Positions 1 through 11,424 of a stretch of DNA of 64,000 nt are shown here, one piece after another (position 1 is the first letter of the stretch; each line of letters opens with the position of its first letter). Source of the DNA: Acestrorhynchus altus (lineage: Eukaryota > Chordata > Actinopteri > Characiformes > Acestrorhynchidae); assembly GCA_034509495.1 (NCBI GenBank), contig CM067503.1, forward strand, positions 4,113,633-4,177,632, written 5' to 3'. A model generated the notes under the pieces. It saw only the letters and a list, made by a program, of their open reading frames with translations. It did not search any database and was not told the origin of the DNA. Made by a program: the position numbers and the translations under genes.

Positions 1-207
1 TCATTGTGTTGGATTGGGACAATTAATTCTGATTTATATCCACAAAATCTAAAGGGAAATCTGTCTGTGAGCTGAATCTCAGGAGAACATGGATCACGCA
101 GCAAGACAACGGACCTAAGCAGTCAAAGCAGATCTTTATTAACCTGCCATAGATTAACAACTCGATAATAAGCCTTGGGTTCATGAGATTAACCCCTGGT
201 CACTTAC

Positions 208-534
208 CCCCTCCCAGCTGTGCCATCCGAACAGAAGCTCCACCGTGGACCAGCCACACGCCCAGAGAAACGTAACATAAGCAGGAGATAACAAACCGTG
301 CACCAACACAGTCTGCACTCCTTCAAAGCTTTTGAGCCAGGCTGGGCTGCCGGGATAGAAAAAGACCGTGAGGAGAAGCAGGCAGATCCTCAGCAGCCCC
401 ACGACCCACGGCATGATCAACGCCTGCTGGTTCAGCAGTGGGAACAGACGTCCCACCCCGAGTGTCTTCACCACGCAGACGTCCACGCACAGCAACAAGA
501 CAATGGAGAGATATGACGCCATTGTGGCCTTCAT
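208..534 (-). CDS. tap1: TAP1-like peptide transporter, first coding exon (partial gene)
   Basis: This exon reads leftwards from an ATG at 534-532 (or a better-context ATG at 522-520) to a strong donor, GTAAGTG, at 207-201. It encodes about 109 residues with three or four hydrophobic segments and no other domain, as expected for the N-terminal membrane domain of a TAP half-transporter. The order 'VLLLCVD...KTLGVGRLFPLL...WVVGLLR' followed by 'AWLKSFEGVQ...GLLSPAY' follows the layout of the human TAP1 N terminus as I remember it, better than TAP2. TAP1 pairs with TAP2 in the ER membrane to pump peptides to MHC class I. An acceptor AG at 547-546 just upstream implies a non-coding first exon further right, possibly ending at a GTAAGTG donor at 1317. 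The ATPase exons lie outside the window. Alternatives are TAP2 or another TAP-like ABCB protein. The family call is moderate and the paralogue call weaker. Confidence 0.55.
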
Positions 535-644
535 TCCCAACAGCTCTATAAAATAAAATTATTATGTAACATACTGGTTTACACGCTGTTGAACAAGATG
601 ACAACCAAACAAATAGGAACAATAGTATAAATACGTATTTATGT

Positions 645-760
645 GTGTATACAGAGGGTCCTATTCTACTGGCAAAACTTCTCTACAAGGGCTAGACAAG
701 TTGTGTGTGTGTGTGTGTGGGTGCAATTAAGTAGCTGAATGCATTCATTAGAAGGGCAGT
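645..760 (+). mobile_element. MITE-family fragment (right part)
   Basis: The stretch from 'ggtcctattctactggcaaaact' to 'gaatgcattcattagaagg' (written here only as end landmarks) matches the right part of the element complete at 63129-63541 and a copy at 52030-52375. A (GT)n run at 702-718 interrupts it. Confidence 0.55.
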
Positions 761-795
761 GAGAGATAAAGAATAAAGAGAGCTATAAATGAGAG

Positions 796-800
<5 letters not shown>

Positions 801-831
<31 letters not shown>
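801..831 (+). repeat. (CT)n microsatellite
   Basis: About 15 uninterrupted CT units, with a purine-rich run of GA and G8 following at about 840-870. Confidence 0.95.
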
Positions 832-833
<2 letters not shown>

Positions 834-1163
834 CAAGAAGAGGGAGAGTGACGAGAAAGAGAGGGGGGGGGCACTATTATACCACTACAGGTCCCACAAT
901 ACCATGCAAATGCAACTGCTTATAACTTAAGGTCTCTGGGTGGCACATGTGTTTGGTGAAAGGAAAATACCACGTTACAAAATACAACCTCTTTCCATCT
1001 GTAAAACATGGTGGGGGTAACATCTATATAAACATATGTACATAAATATACTTTAACATTATTTAAATGTATATAAACACAGTTATACATTATTTATATG
1101 TATATTAACATACTTTAACATTGTTTATATGTATATAAACACAGTTCAAGGTTATTTTAGTTT

Positions 1164-1185
1164 TTTCACTTTCATTTTCACTTTC
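1164..1185 (-). promoter_or_regulatory. ISRE/IRF-type element (four GAAA cores, 6-bp spacing)
   Basis: On the minus strand four GAAA cores follow one another at exactly 6-bp intervals (TTTC on the plus strand at 1164, 1170, 1176 and 1182). IRF sites are GAAANNGAAA, so this is an extended match. A second, shorter GAAAGCGAAAG match is at about 1479-1489 on the plus strand. Both lie upstream of the TAP1-like coding exon, near a GC-richer stretch (1320-1720) that could be its promoter or non-coding first exon. TAP genes are classic interferon targets, which fits, but binding is inferred. Confidence 0.5.
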
Positions 1186-2139
1186 ACTCTACTCACATAA
1201 ACAACCTCTGACCTTGACTCTGATGTCAGAGAAGTTAGAAAAACTGTATTTTTAGGCAGTAATTTAATAATTTAATGAAAAAATGTGATGAAATATGAGA
1301 TAAACACAGACACTTACACTGTAAGACCGTTTCCAACAGCTCTCCAGACAACCTGACAGTCCTCAGAGGCGCAGACCACTTCCAGCTCTCAGAAATAAAG
1401 GGTTTAAATGTGAAAAACGTGGAGAAAAGGAGGAAAAGGAGACCGTCCGGCTCTACTCACAGCCCGGGAGACAAACCTGAAAGCGAAAGTAAGACCCAGA
1501 GGGGGAAACCCCCGACCCCAGTACCGCCATACAGACACCTTTACAAACACGGACACGAGGAACAGACGCCTCTACAGGCTGCAGGGTCGGTACAAACGCA
1601 GAGAAACGAGAAGAAACTCTGCAGTTTTTAGTCTTTCAGTCTGTTTTCGCTCTGCGCGCTCCAGTCCCCCGTTCCAGCAGGCCAGCTCTAAAAATGCGGT
1701 TTGGCGACACCGCGTGGCCAAAGTGGGGAAGTTCACCTACAGGCCAGTAAACAGCAAAGTAATGTTCAAAGAAAAGATGAATAAATAAATAAATGACGTC
1801 TAAATAAAAACAAGAACAAAACTATTAAATATACTCAGTTACAGAAATGAGAAATTAGAAACTCATTTAATAAGAAACTTATTTCGGAATGTTTTAAACC
1901 CTTTAAAGCCAAGTGTTTCATATTTAACACAAATCTGAGTTTTTAACCTGCACAGCATCTGATACTGATCTGAAATAATTATTAAATAATATTTAAATAA
2001 AAACAGGAACAAATAATAAATGGATTTCTAAATAATTAATTATGAACTTAGAAAGGTACATAAACATGTCTAAGGCAGGGTTAAACCATTTTGCCCAATC
2101 AAATGTAATACATAATAAAAGTCCTACATTACATACAAT

Positions 2140-2141
2140 TT

Positions 2142-2172
<31 letters not shown>

Positions 2173-2189
2173 TTATTTTTTTTTTTTTT
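2140..2189 (+). repeat. (TTTA)n plus poly-T
   Basis: About eight TTTA units run into a T-rich tract. A complementary (AAAT)n run lies at 2380-2437, so the two could pair. The surrounding 1740-2820 interval is A/T-rich with no gene that I can see. Confidence 0.9.
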
Positions 2190-2379
2190 ATTTGCTCAGA
2201 TGGTCGAAAAGAAGAGTTAGAACTTTTGGAAATTATTTGATTGTTCGAGCTTTAAATAGATAAAAACTGCAGTGAGCAATGCATTCTAATACACAGAATG
2301 AAATAAGATACAAAATAAAAGTCCTATATGAAAAGTTTAATTTCTTTTTCATTTTTAAAAAATAAGTGGTCAGAATGAC

Positions 2380-2381
2380 AA

Positions 2382-2416
<35 letters not shown>

Positions 2417-2437
2417 ACAAATAAATAAACAAACAAA
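2380..2437 (+). repeat. (AAAT)n microsatellite
   Basis: About 13 AAAT-type units with a few AAAC variants at the right end. Confidence 0.9.
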
Positions 2438-2823
2438 CAGTAATTTATTTGATGATTAACTAGTATTCCAGTGGTAGAGATCTGAATGGGAATTTGGAGT
2501 GGTGTTATTTCTTGGGTCATTGGGCAAATGTTTAAAATTTTTTAAATTCAGGTTATTAAAAACATGAAACTATACTCCCAATAGGGATCCCACCAGAATC
2601 AGAAACCAAGCATCAGAAACCATAATCCTCTAAAGCTGAAGTTCAGTCTGGTCTGTTTAAGTTCATCCAGAAGTTGGTAACTGAAGAGTTTTGATAAATG
2701 TAGACGTTTAATTAATCAATAAACTGTGAGAGTCAATATTTACAGAGATGGATTGTCACATCAAGAGCATCATCAAAGCTTATAAGAGCTGCTTTTCTGA
2801 AGCCTGGACCAGAGACACCATCC

Positions 2824-2825
<2 letters not shown>

Positions 2826-2861
<36 letters not shown>
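2826..2861 (+). repeat. (GT)18 microsatellite
   Basis: An uninterrupted GT run; the small open frames across it are repeat translations, not genes. Confidence 0.95.
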
Positions 2862-2864
<3 letters not shown>

Positions 2865-3629
2865 CGTGTCTTTCCTTCCTTCCTAGTGAGGCTGAATCCC
2901 AGGAAGCTGGTGGTCTGGGTGGCGCTCCAACTTGGCTCCTAAAGCAATGGCATATATTCAGTAAACCGGGTCATCACACTCTTAGTCCAGTCTTATTAGC
3001 AGCTCGTTATAACTGTTAGGAGAAAATAAGTTAACACCAGCACTTCCCCCAAAGGTCAAAACAAATCATATTAATTTGTGTAGCACTTTTTCAACTGATG
3101 TCACAAAGCAGTTTAAGTCAGCATCTGAAAATGTGGCAAGGAAGACCAAGGTCAGTCTCTGAAAGGGTAGCAAAGGAACTCACTGATGTCACCCTGGGCC
3201 AGTGGGACTTTATTACCTCGGAAAAGTAGAGAGACGTAACTAGTTGTGTTTAGATTCATTGAGTCTGTACATGACCTATCACTTCCAATATTGGTACTGA
3301 CAGCTCAATGAATAGCAAAGTTAAGCATCTAAGCAGCATGACCTGCAGCAAAAAACATGGTCATTGTAACAGTGATGACCAGGCTCTTCTTGTTGTTTCT
3401 ACACATCTGGGTTCTTACCTGGATAATTAGCTCCGTAATGGGGAAGTAAAGCTTCTAAGTGGCTGCACTTCCTCAAACGTTCTCATCCTTCCTGAAGTTC
3501 TTGATGATGTGCACAACACTCTCATTTGGTCATGCCTTGAGGATGGGAATGTGCTGCTGGTGGGCTTCATAGATAAAAAGAGCTGGCAACATGTGGAGTG
3601 GTCCGATTAGTCATGGTACAAAGCATTTT

Positions 3630-3850
3630 GCGCTGATGGTAGCATTTGAATCCATGGACTCCAGTTGTCAACAAGGCAATTGGTGACCATTTGCAGCACT
3701 TTACAGAACTCATGTACCCCCAGTGTGATGGTGTATTCAGGAAAACTCTGTGGATTGAGGAATGTTAAGTGTCTGCACAACTTCAGAAATAGAATGTCCC
3801 AACCATCTGGTTCCCACAATCATGTGAACTTGAACTCCAACAATTCATGT
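3630..3850 (+). repeat. Dispersed repeat, copy A
   Basis: The segment around 3752-3825 ('ggattgaggaatgttaa', then 'cttcagaaat.gaat.', then 'ccatctgg') recurs with similar order and spacing at 9912-9985. No coding potential is intact. The interval 2870-4220 otherwise shows nothing I recognise. Confidence 0.5.
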
Positions 3851-4220
3851 CTACTTGCCATGAGCATGCTGGCCAGTGTTCAGCCTCACTATGTACACAG
3901 GTGTGGGCATTCCCAACACCACATAATCAATTTCCATACTGATGTCCCGTGACTTTTGGCATGTTAGTGTTAAACTCAGAAGAGATGTAGGTTCACTGAT
4001 GGGTTTGGATAGCAAATGAAATGGTGACCCCTGCTTTCTATCAGTCACAACCTCAGGAAAGAATCAGAATCAGTAGGTGTCTCCACAGTGAACATTGTCA
4101 CACTAAATTCCTTTGAATAGACTTGGAATTCCCCTTCCAGTCAGTTGAATGTAGTTAATTGAGACCCTCTGAGTGTGTGAACACAGTTTTAATGCTCTTT
4201 CAGACAAACTGGTCAGAACC

Positions 4221-4281
4221 GGACACACACACACACACACACACTCCCACGCACGCACACACACACCACACACACACACGT
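4221..4281 (+). repeat. (CA)n microsatellite, interrupted
   Basis: CA units with CCCACGCACG and CCA interruptions, about 280 bp upstream of the Notch-like start codon. Confidence 0.9.
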
Positions 4282-4559
4282 GCACACCAACTCCTATTCT
4301 TTTCACACAGTGGCAGGAAGTAGTCCAGATATCCGCAGTGCTCCTGAAACAGAACGATAGAGAAATGTGGGTGGGTGTTGATGGGGGTGTATATGTGCAG
4401 ACATAACTTCTGTAACGGTTCAGGGCATTTTTGAGACCTAAAGGCTCAAAACGACACGGCCTCCTCTGGAAGAAAGGTCCTGTGCACCTCAAAAGAGCAG
4501 CCGGGGTCAGCGGTTCACACTGAGGACGTGTGGGCAGCAAGAAGAGGCAGAGCATTAAT

Positions 4560-4897
4560 ATGGTCCTGATGGTAACTCTGATCTTCATCCTGTTCAGCAC
4601 TCCAGGTCAAGGTCAGTTGTGATTGACATGAATGCAAATTAATGGATGGATAAATTTGAATGAAAATTGGAAGTCAGGCATTTCGTGGATACTGATGATG
4701 TGCAGTATATGTTAAAATGATGATGTGTGAATAAACTCTACTCCAGGGCTGTAACTGTATGATGTGTAAGCAGCTGCCAAAGGAACTGAAAAATATCCTA
4801 TTATTTATGTGTTAATTTTATAGACAAACTATACATTTCAATATTCTACTTCTGAGGTATATGTATATTTCCTAAGTAAATGAAATCAAATATTAAT

Positions 4898-4958
<61 letters not shown>

Positions 4959-4959
4959 T

Positions 4960-5014
<55 letters not shown>

Positions 5015-8000
5015 ATTAATTACTATTGTTGTTTTTGTTGTGGTTTGGTCTAAAAATTAATAAATTTAGTTAATCTTCAGGTCTGGACTAATTATGGGCC
5101 AATCTAAAGAAAAAGTCTCTGAAAAGGCCCAGTTTACTGTATTCTACTGTGTGCACTAGTGTACCTCCAAACACTGAAAGTCATGAAAAGATATTTTCAT
5201 AATTTAATTCAAAAAGTTAAACTGTCATATTTTATTTTCAATACATTTAAAGACATATTTCAACCCTTTTTTGTTTTATTGTTAATGTATGATAATACTT
5301 TCAGATTCTGGATTTCTGATCTTTGTGAAACAAAAAGAGGCTTATACATGTACAGGTTTATAAATATAGAAATAAAATATCACTTTACATGGAATGAATA
5401 CAGAAAAACACCCTTTTTGAAAGAAATTATGAACACAAATGAACTTTTTTGATATTTTATTTTTTCATTGCACTAATGTTCCCTTCACTTATATTGGTGT
5501 AATTAAACAGCTAATCTTACTGAACTTACCAAGAGTTCATTCTCTTCTAATTCTAAAGGAAATAAAAGAAAAGAAATGAAAGACAATTACTGGATAGCAA
5601 TAAATATAAATATTAAATATCACAAAAAATGTCATTGTAAAAGGATTTTATGAATGAAAAATGCAATGTTTACAATATTAATAAAAAATAAGCCACAATA
5701 AGCAAAAGAGAAGAGAGCAGTACTGAAACCCAAACACAATAAACAGAGAGACTGACAGCAATGAAAGCAGTGACTGTATTTCGGAAAGTGGGAGACCGGT
5801 TTATATTGTTGCTCTTATGCAAGAACCTTGTATCTTCAAAATGTTAATTTTTCAGAAGAAAAACATTTTATTAGCTATCAATGAAAGTCAATGTAAAATG
5901 TTCAAAGTCATTTTGGAGCATTTCTATTGGTCCATTCATCATTTGTTTTTTTACTCAATGTATGAAACAACAGCCAGATCTATGTTATATCAAAAAAGTG
6001 AAAAACATTGATTTTGCATGACATTTTTCATTTGGTTGTATGTGTTTCCTGGTTTATGGTTAAAGGACATAAATGTAGAGAAAATATAACAGAGCAGAAC
6101 AATAGATTTACACCTACAATCGATTCTAATTGCATTAAAAGGCATTATTTCACTGAAGAAAAAGTACAGTTTTACTGGAGACATGCATGTCTGAACTTTA
6201 GAGTATTAAAGTAAACTTTAATGCTTCCATTTAGTCATTTTTCATTTGCTGTGCTTCTCAGGCCTCTCCCACGTGAACTCTTGCTTCCACTGTTTGTTTG
6301 GGTTCATTTCTTCATTGTCCTCTCCACCTGTAAAGCTATTGTGCCTCTCGATTATGTTCTTCATCACCATGTTGATGCCCTTCAACCCTAACTCGCTCCC
6401 ATTCCACTCCTGTTTCCCCTTTCCTGTTGCTGTCCATCTCTCCTGGAAACGTCCTGTTTGGTTCAGAGCCCGAGTTTCCTGTTTCCTCTGCGACTCAGGA
6501 CAAGGACACGCCTCGTATGGCCCCTACAATATCTGACCTAATTTCTCAGCTTTAGTTTTAGATGTTCCCTAAAGAACTAAGTGTGTGGTATAATGTGAGC
6601 AATGAATTACACCAGGAAAAGAAGCTCATCTGTTTCTGGTTGGTGGACTGAGTTCAGCAGTGAAACTGAGATGTTTAAAAACTCCAGCAGCACCGCAGTG
6701 CCTGATCCACTCCTATCAGTGCAACACACACTAACACACCATCACCACATCAGTGTGACTGCAGTGCTGAGAATGACCCACCACCCACATAATAGCTGCT
6801 CTGTGGTGGTCCTGTGGGGTCCTGACCATTGAAGATCAGGATGAAAGGAGGAGAATAAAGTCTGCAGAGAAACAGATGAACTACAGTCTGTAATGATAGA
6901 GCTGATTGAATGCATAGTGAGAGTAGAAACAAGGCTGTAGAGTTAATGCTATGGCTGAACAACTACCTTTCTCTGCTCTCCACAAACCAAAAGCATCTCC
7001 CAGTGACCCCTGGAGCAGCTGTCCAGAGGATAAAATGTGTAAGAAGAAGTTTGCAGATGGAGTGTGTGATAAGGAGTGTTCCGGATCGCAGTGTTTGAGA
7101 GACGGCTTCGACTGTCTGAAAAACAAACAGCCCTGCAAGTAAGAAATAATCTCTGTACTCACACTGTTCCTAATCCAGATGTTCTGTCTAATTTTGCAAC
7201 CATCTGGGAGACCATAAAAACACACCTAGCAACAGCCTAGCATATACTAAGCCAAATCATGGAAACACCATAGCAACCCCCTTGGATACGACATAAACAA
7301 GGTAGCAAACATTTAAGAATACTATAGTAATCACTTGGGGCATTAACTACTTAGCCACACCATAGCAACCAGTAGGAATACTATAGCAACCACTTAGTAA
7401 TCACCTAGCCACACCATAGCAACCATCCAGGAAACCATAGTAACCACCTTTCAGTATAACAGAAAACATAAGGCATAACATAGCAACCGCATCACAACAT
7501 CATTGCAAGCCCTATGGAAAACCATAGCAATGGGCTACCACAGCAACCACTTAGCCACCACTTAGTAACACCATGGAAACCACCAGGAATATCACAAGAT
7601 CCACGCAGCAACATTCTCTCAACTTTCTGGAAGTGAAATCCACTTTAGCGTTTTGAGTTTCCTTCTGGAAATGCATTTTCCTAGTTTTGTAATTTTTTGA
7701 GCACTGGATGCAATACAACTTACAAGGCATAAGCAAAGAGAGAGGATCTGCAAACAGTTGTTAACAGTAGCTACTTCAGAAAAGACAGAAAACCAGCACA
7801 AAACACATCACACCATTTCTAGAAAAGGAATCTAATGGGAGGAATGGTAATTCAAGTTGACCACAAAACAGCCTTGAACACAAAATACCTCCAAAAAGTA
7901 GCTCAACCCAAAACGAACTTCGCCTTTATGTGATTTGACAATGATTGATTGGTTGTTATGTCTCATCTCTCCTAGTTCAGGCTACATTCTGTACTGTCGT

Positions 8001-9257
8001 GACCACTATGACAACACACACTGTGAGCACAGCTGCAACACTAGCTCCTGTGGGTGGGATGGCTCAGACTGTTATAAAAACCAGCGTCCCAACTGGGCCA
8101 AAGGAGCTCTGGTCCTGCAGACCACCATCCCCTTCAAGAAGGGACCCTTTCAGCACAGTTCCTTCCTCTGGGCTCTCAGCATCCTGCTCCAGACCAGCGT
8201 CAAACAGAGTGGGATGGTTCCTTTCCAACCCAGCACTGACCTGTCCAGTCTGGATACTCAGCAGCTGGTAGACCTACATAAACAAGCACCTACCTACAAG
8301 AGCAATGGGTAAGGAGGTTATCTGGTTTGAGATGAGAGAAGATTCTTATAAAAGAGGTCATAATACCGTGATGCTATTCTAGTTTCCTGACCACAGAGAC
8401 ACTCTTGGTGGGGCAGTTTTGGACAGTGGACATCTCTCTAACTACCAGGCATAATTATGTTGTGCAACTCCAGTCCGTTCTTAAAGCAATGTCCTCGGTG
8501 CTCCATTTATTCAGGAAAATCATGCATATTCTGCTGTTGCTCATCCTCTCTGCTCTAGGTCGTTATTGTTTCTTCTAGTAGACAACAGGCCGTGCACTCC
8601 TCTGCCCATCACTTGTTTCCCATTCGCTGTTGAGGCAGCAGACTTCCTGAACGCTGTGGTGCAGTTAGGCCGTGCCCCAGCCTACGTCAAGTCCGACATC
8701 GAAACTCTCATCAGCATCCGAGGCATCGACAAAGAGATCTCTGTGAGCGAGGCCATCACAGAGGACTTTGGTGGTTTGTTCCAATTTTACCTGTTTGGTT
8801 TTACTTTAGAAGTGATGAAGTTATCATCAATAATAACAAAAGAAAATTAATTATGAATGTTTTTAAAATAATCACTATTATTATACATGATTGTTATTAT
8901 TGCATTCATAGCAAAGAACATTTTTGCTTTCTCCTGTAAAGTCACTATTGTGGAGATACATGGGTTTGATTTGAGAATGACAACGTATAATATCATTTTT
9001 ATAAATGCATTACAAACTTTATGGGAGAAAGAAAAACATTCCTAAATTCCAGAGGAAAAATATTTTATTCCAGAAGTCATTTGGAGAATTTCTATTGGTT
9101 CATTCATCTGGAAATTCTGATACAATGTAAAAAAACATCAGTGCAGAATGTTCACATGGCTCAGGGACATCAGTTGTTGTTCAATGTTCAAGCAAAGCAT
9201 TGAAGGAAGGACAGGTGCACATAGAGCCACTGTGCTGCACACATGGGAATATGTCCA

Positions 9258-9318
<61 letters not shown>

Positions 9319-11366
9319 GGGGGAGTGTGCACATATGCCCGGAGCAGTGGACAGCCCTATCCATGGCACATGGGGAGCAAAGTGCTCATTGGGGAGTTAA
9401 GTGCCTTGCTCAAGGGCACTTCATTCATGCATTGCCAGATCAGGGATTCAAACTGGCACCAGTCCACAGCTGCCCCAAGACAGTGGGTGCCAGATGGTGT
9501 GACTTTCCATTTTCCAAGTTATGCGGGCATTTAACATTCTTGGGTCAAGAATGTCATGTGTGTACAGGGAACATGTCATAGAACCAATTCTGGACAACCT
9601 GCCATGGTGCATTATCCCTCAGGAATATCCCATCATTGTGGGGGTACACAAAGTCCATGAAGGGCTGCAAATGGACAGCAAGCAGTGAAACATAGCAACA
9701 CTAATCAGTAACATGTTTAAATAGACCAGTGGACCCAACACATGCCCTAAGGATTCATCAAACACCAGAAACCCAGTAACCAGCGTCCACGGCTCTAGCC
9801 AAACACCAGTGATCATGATCCTTAAGCTTCATCGGTGGCCACTGCACTACCCACTGTGGGTGGTAATGTCCTGTCCTGGTAATGACATATTCCTGGTATA
9901 TGCATAGCATGGATTGAGGAATGTTAAATTTCTTTACAGCTTCAGAAATGGAATAGCCCATCCATCTGGCACCCAGTATCATGCCTCAAACCCTGATGAT
10001 TCACGTCTCCGTTTTGCTCCATTTTCGTTTAACCCTTTCATCTTGTGAACAGTGAATGAAAAAAGCTCTCCTGCCTGGTTGTGGCCTGTGGTGGGTGTGG
10101 CAACGGGTGTAGTTGTGGCTTTGGCTGTGGTTGGAGTGGTGGTGCTGGTGTGGTACAGGAGGAGAAGTGTGAGGAGAGAGGGAGGAGAGAGAGTGCACCA
10201 CAGGTCCACTGCCACAGACAACAACAACGGTAGCAAAGCCTGGACCCAGCGCTCCACGAACCAGCATGAGGGCAAGGGCAGGTCAGGGAGAGAGAAGGAC
10301 AGAAACGGCATAAAGAAGAAGAAGAAAGGGAAGGAGTTGGGGAAGAGGCGCAGGGAGCCACTCGGAGAGGATTCCATTCGGATGCGGTGAGTCTACCGTC
10401 TTTGAAGTGTAGAGATTTCTATTCACCTCTAAATGCTTCACTTGTTTAACAGAGCTGGTGGGTAAGAGACACAATTTTCTCCTAATGTTACGGTGAAGAT
10501 ACCAGTGTGCTTTATGAATTTGGCCCAGTGCAACATTCAGTGTCAGAAACCACAACAGCAAGTCAAAACCACCTGTATGAAGGTGTACAGTTGTCCAGCA
10601 GATTGGGCCAGGTAGTCAGAGTCTTAAAACATGCATTATCCAAAGCTCTGTCCAAAGACTATTGGGTAGACGTTGGATATGGGTAGATGTTCCTAATGTT
10701 ATGCATTAATATACACTTTTTTGCCCTTTAGCACATAATTCATCCTAATGGACAGAAAGTGGACATTGGACAGAATGGGTATCCTTAAAGCACAGTGCAT
10801 GGGTCAGAGGTCATGAAAACTTCCCTTCTGAGAGTAACTAAACAAAAAAAAGCCTTTTTGCCATGTTTCCCGTTCCCAGTCCTACATGCAGAGGATGTGA
10901 AAAACTACTGTTTACTCTTCTTATGTCTGAAACTGAAATAGCTGCTGTTATCCAAGCTGCTTTTCAGGAAGCCACTAATGTATTTTCGGCTCTTCTGTGA
11001 CTGCAGGCCACTTAGGAAGGACCTGGACATTGGCAGCGACACGGATGTGACCCAGAGCTCCATGGAAGACATCAACAGGACAATCTGTGACCACAGGTCG
11101 CCAGCGCAGAAACACTTCAGCATCAATCAGCAGCAAGCACCCATGCAAGGTGGGACAGGTGCTCTATTTAACGAGAATTGACAGTTTCTCATGCACTCTC
11201 ACTTGGCAGCTTCCTTATGATAACATCCTTTTGACCATTTCCTTCAATTATCAGCTCCACCAAGACGGTGGGACAGGAACACCACACCCACACAGCAGCG
11301 AGTCCCCAGCAATGTGAGTTCACAGTAATTATTTTAATATTTGAAGCTTATGAGTATTAGTGAGGC

Positions 11367-11424
<58 letters not shown>

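Noticed and set aside
208..534. Assigning the left exon to TAP2
   Set aside because: Hydrophobic layout is similar, but the WL...GLLSPAY block fits TAP1 better; not excluded.
1410..1631. 73-codon basic frame
   Set aside because: Lies in a GC-richer promoter-like region of the minus-strand gene and has no recognisable product.
4612..6993. Search for EGF-repeat exons in Notch-like intron 1
   Set aside because: No frame with the six-cysteine spacing between splice sites; frames at 5159, 5817 and 6246 are unlike EGF.
9979..10377. Three minus-strand frames of 88-132 codons
   Set aside because: They are shadows of the Notch-like transmembrane exon (10053-10386), which carries the family motifs on the plus strand.
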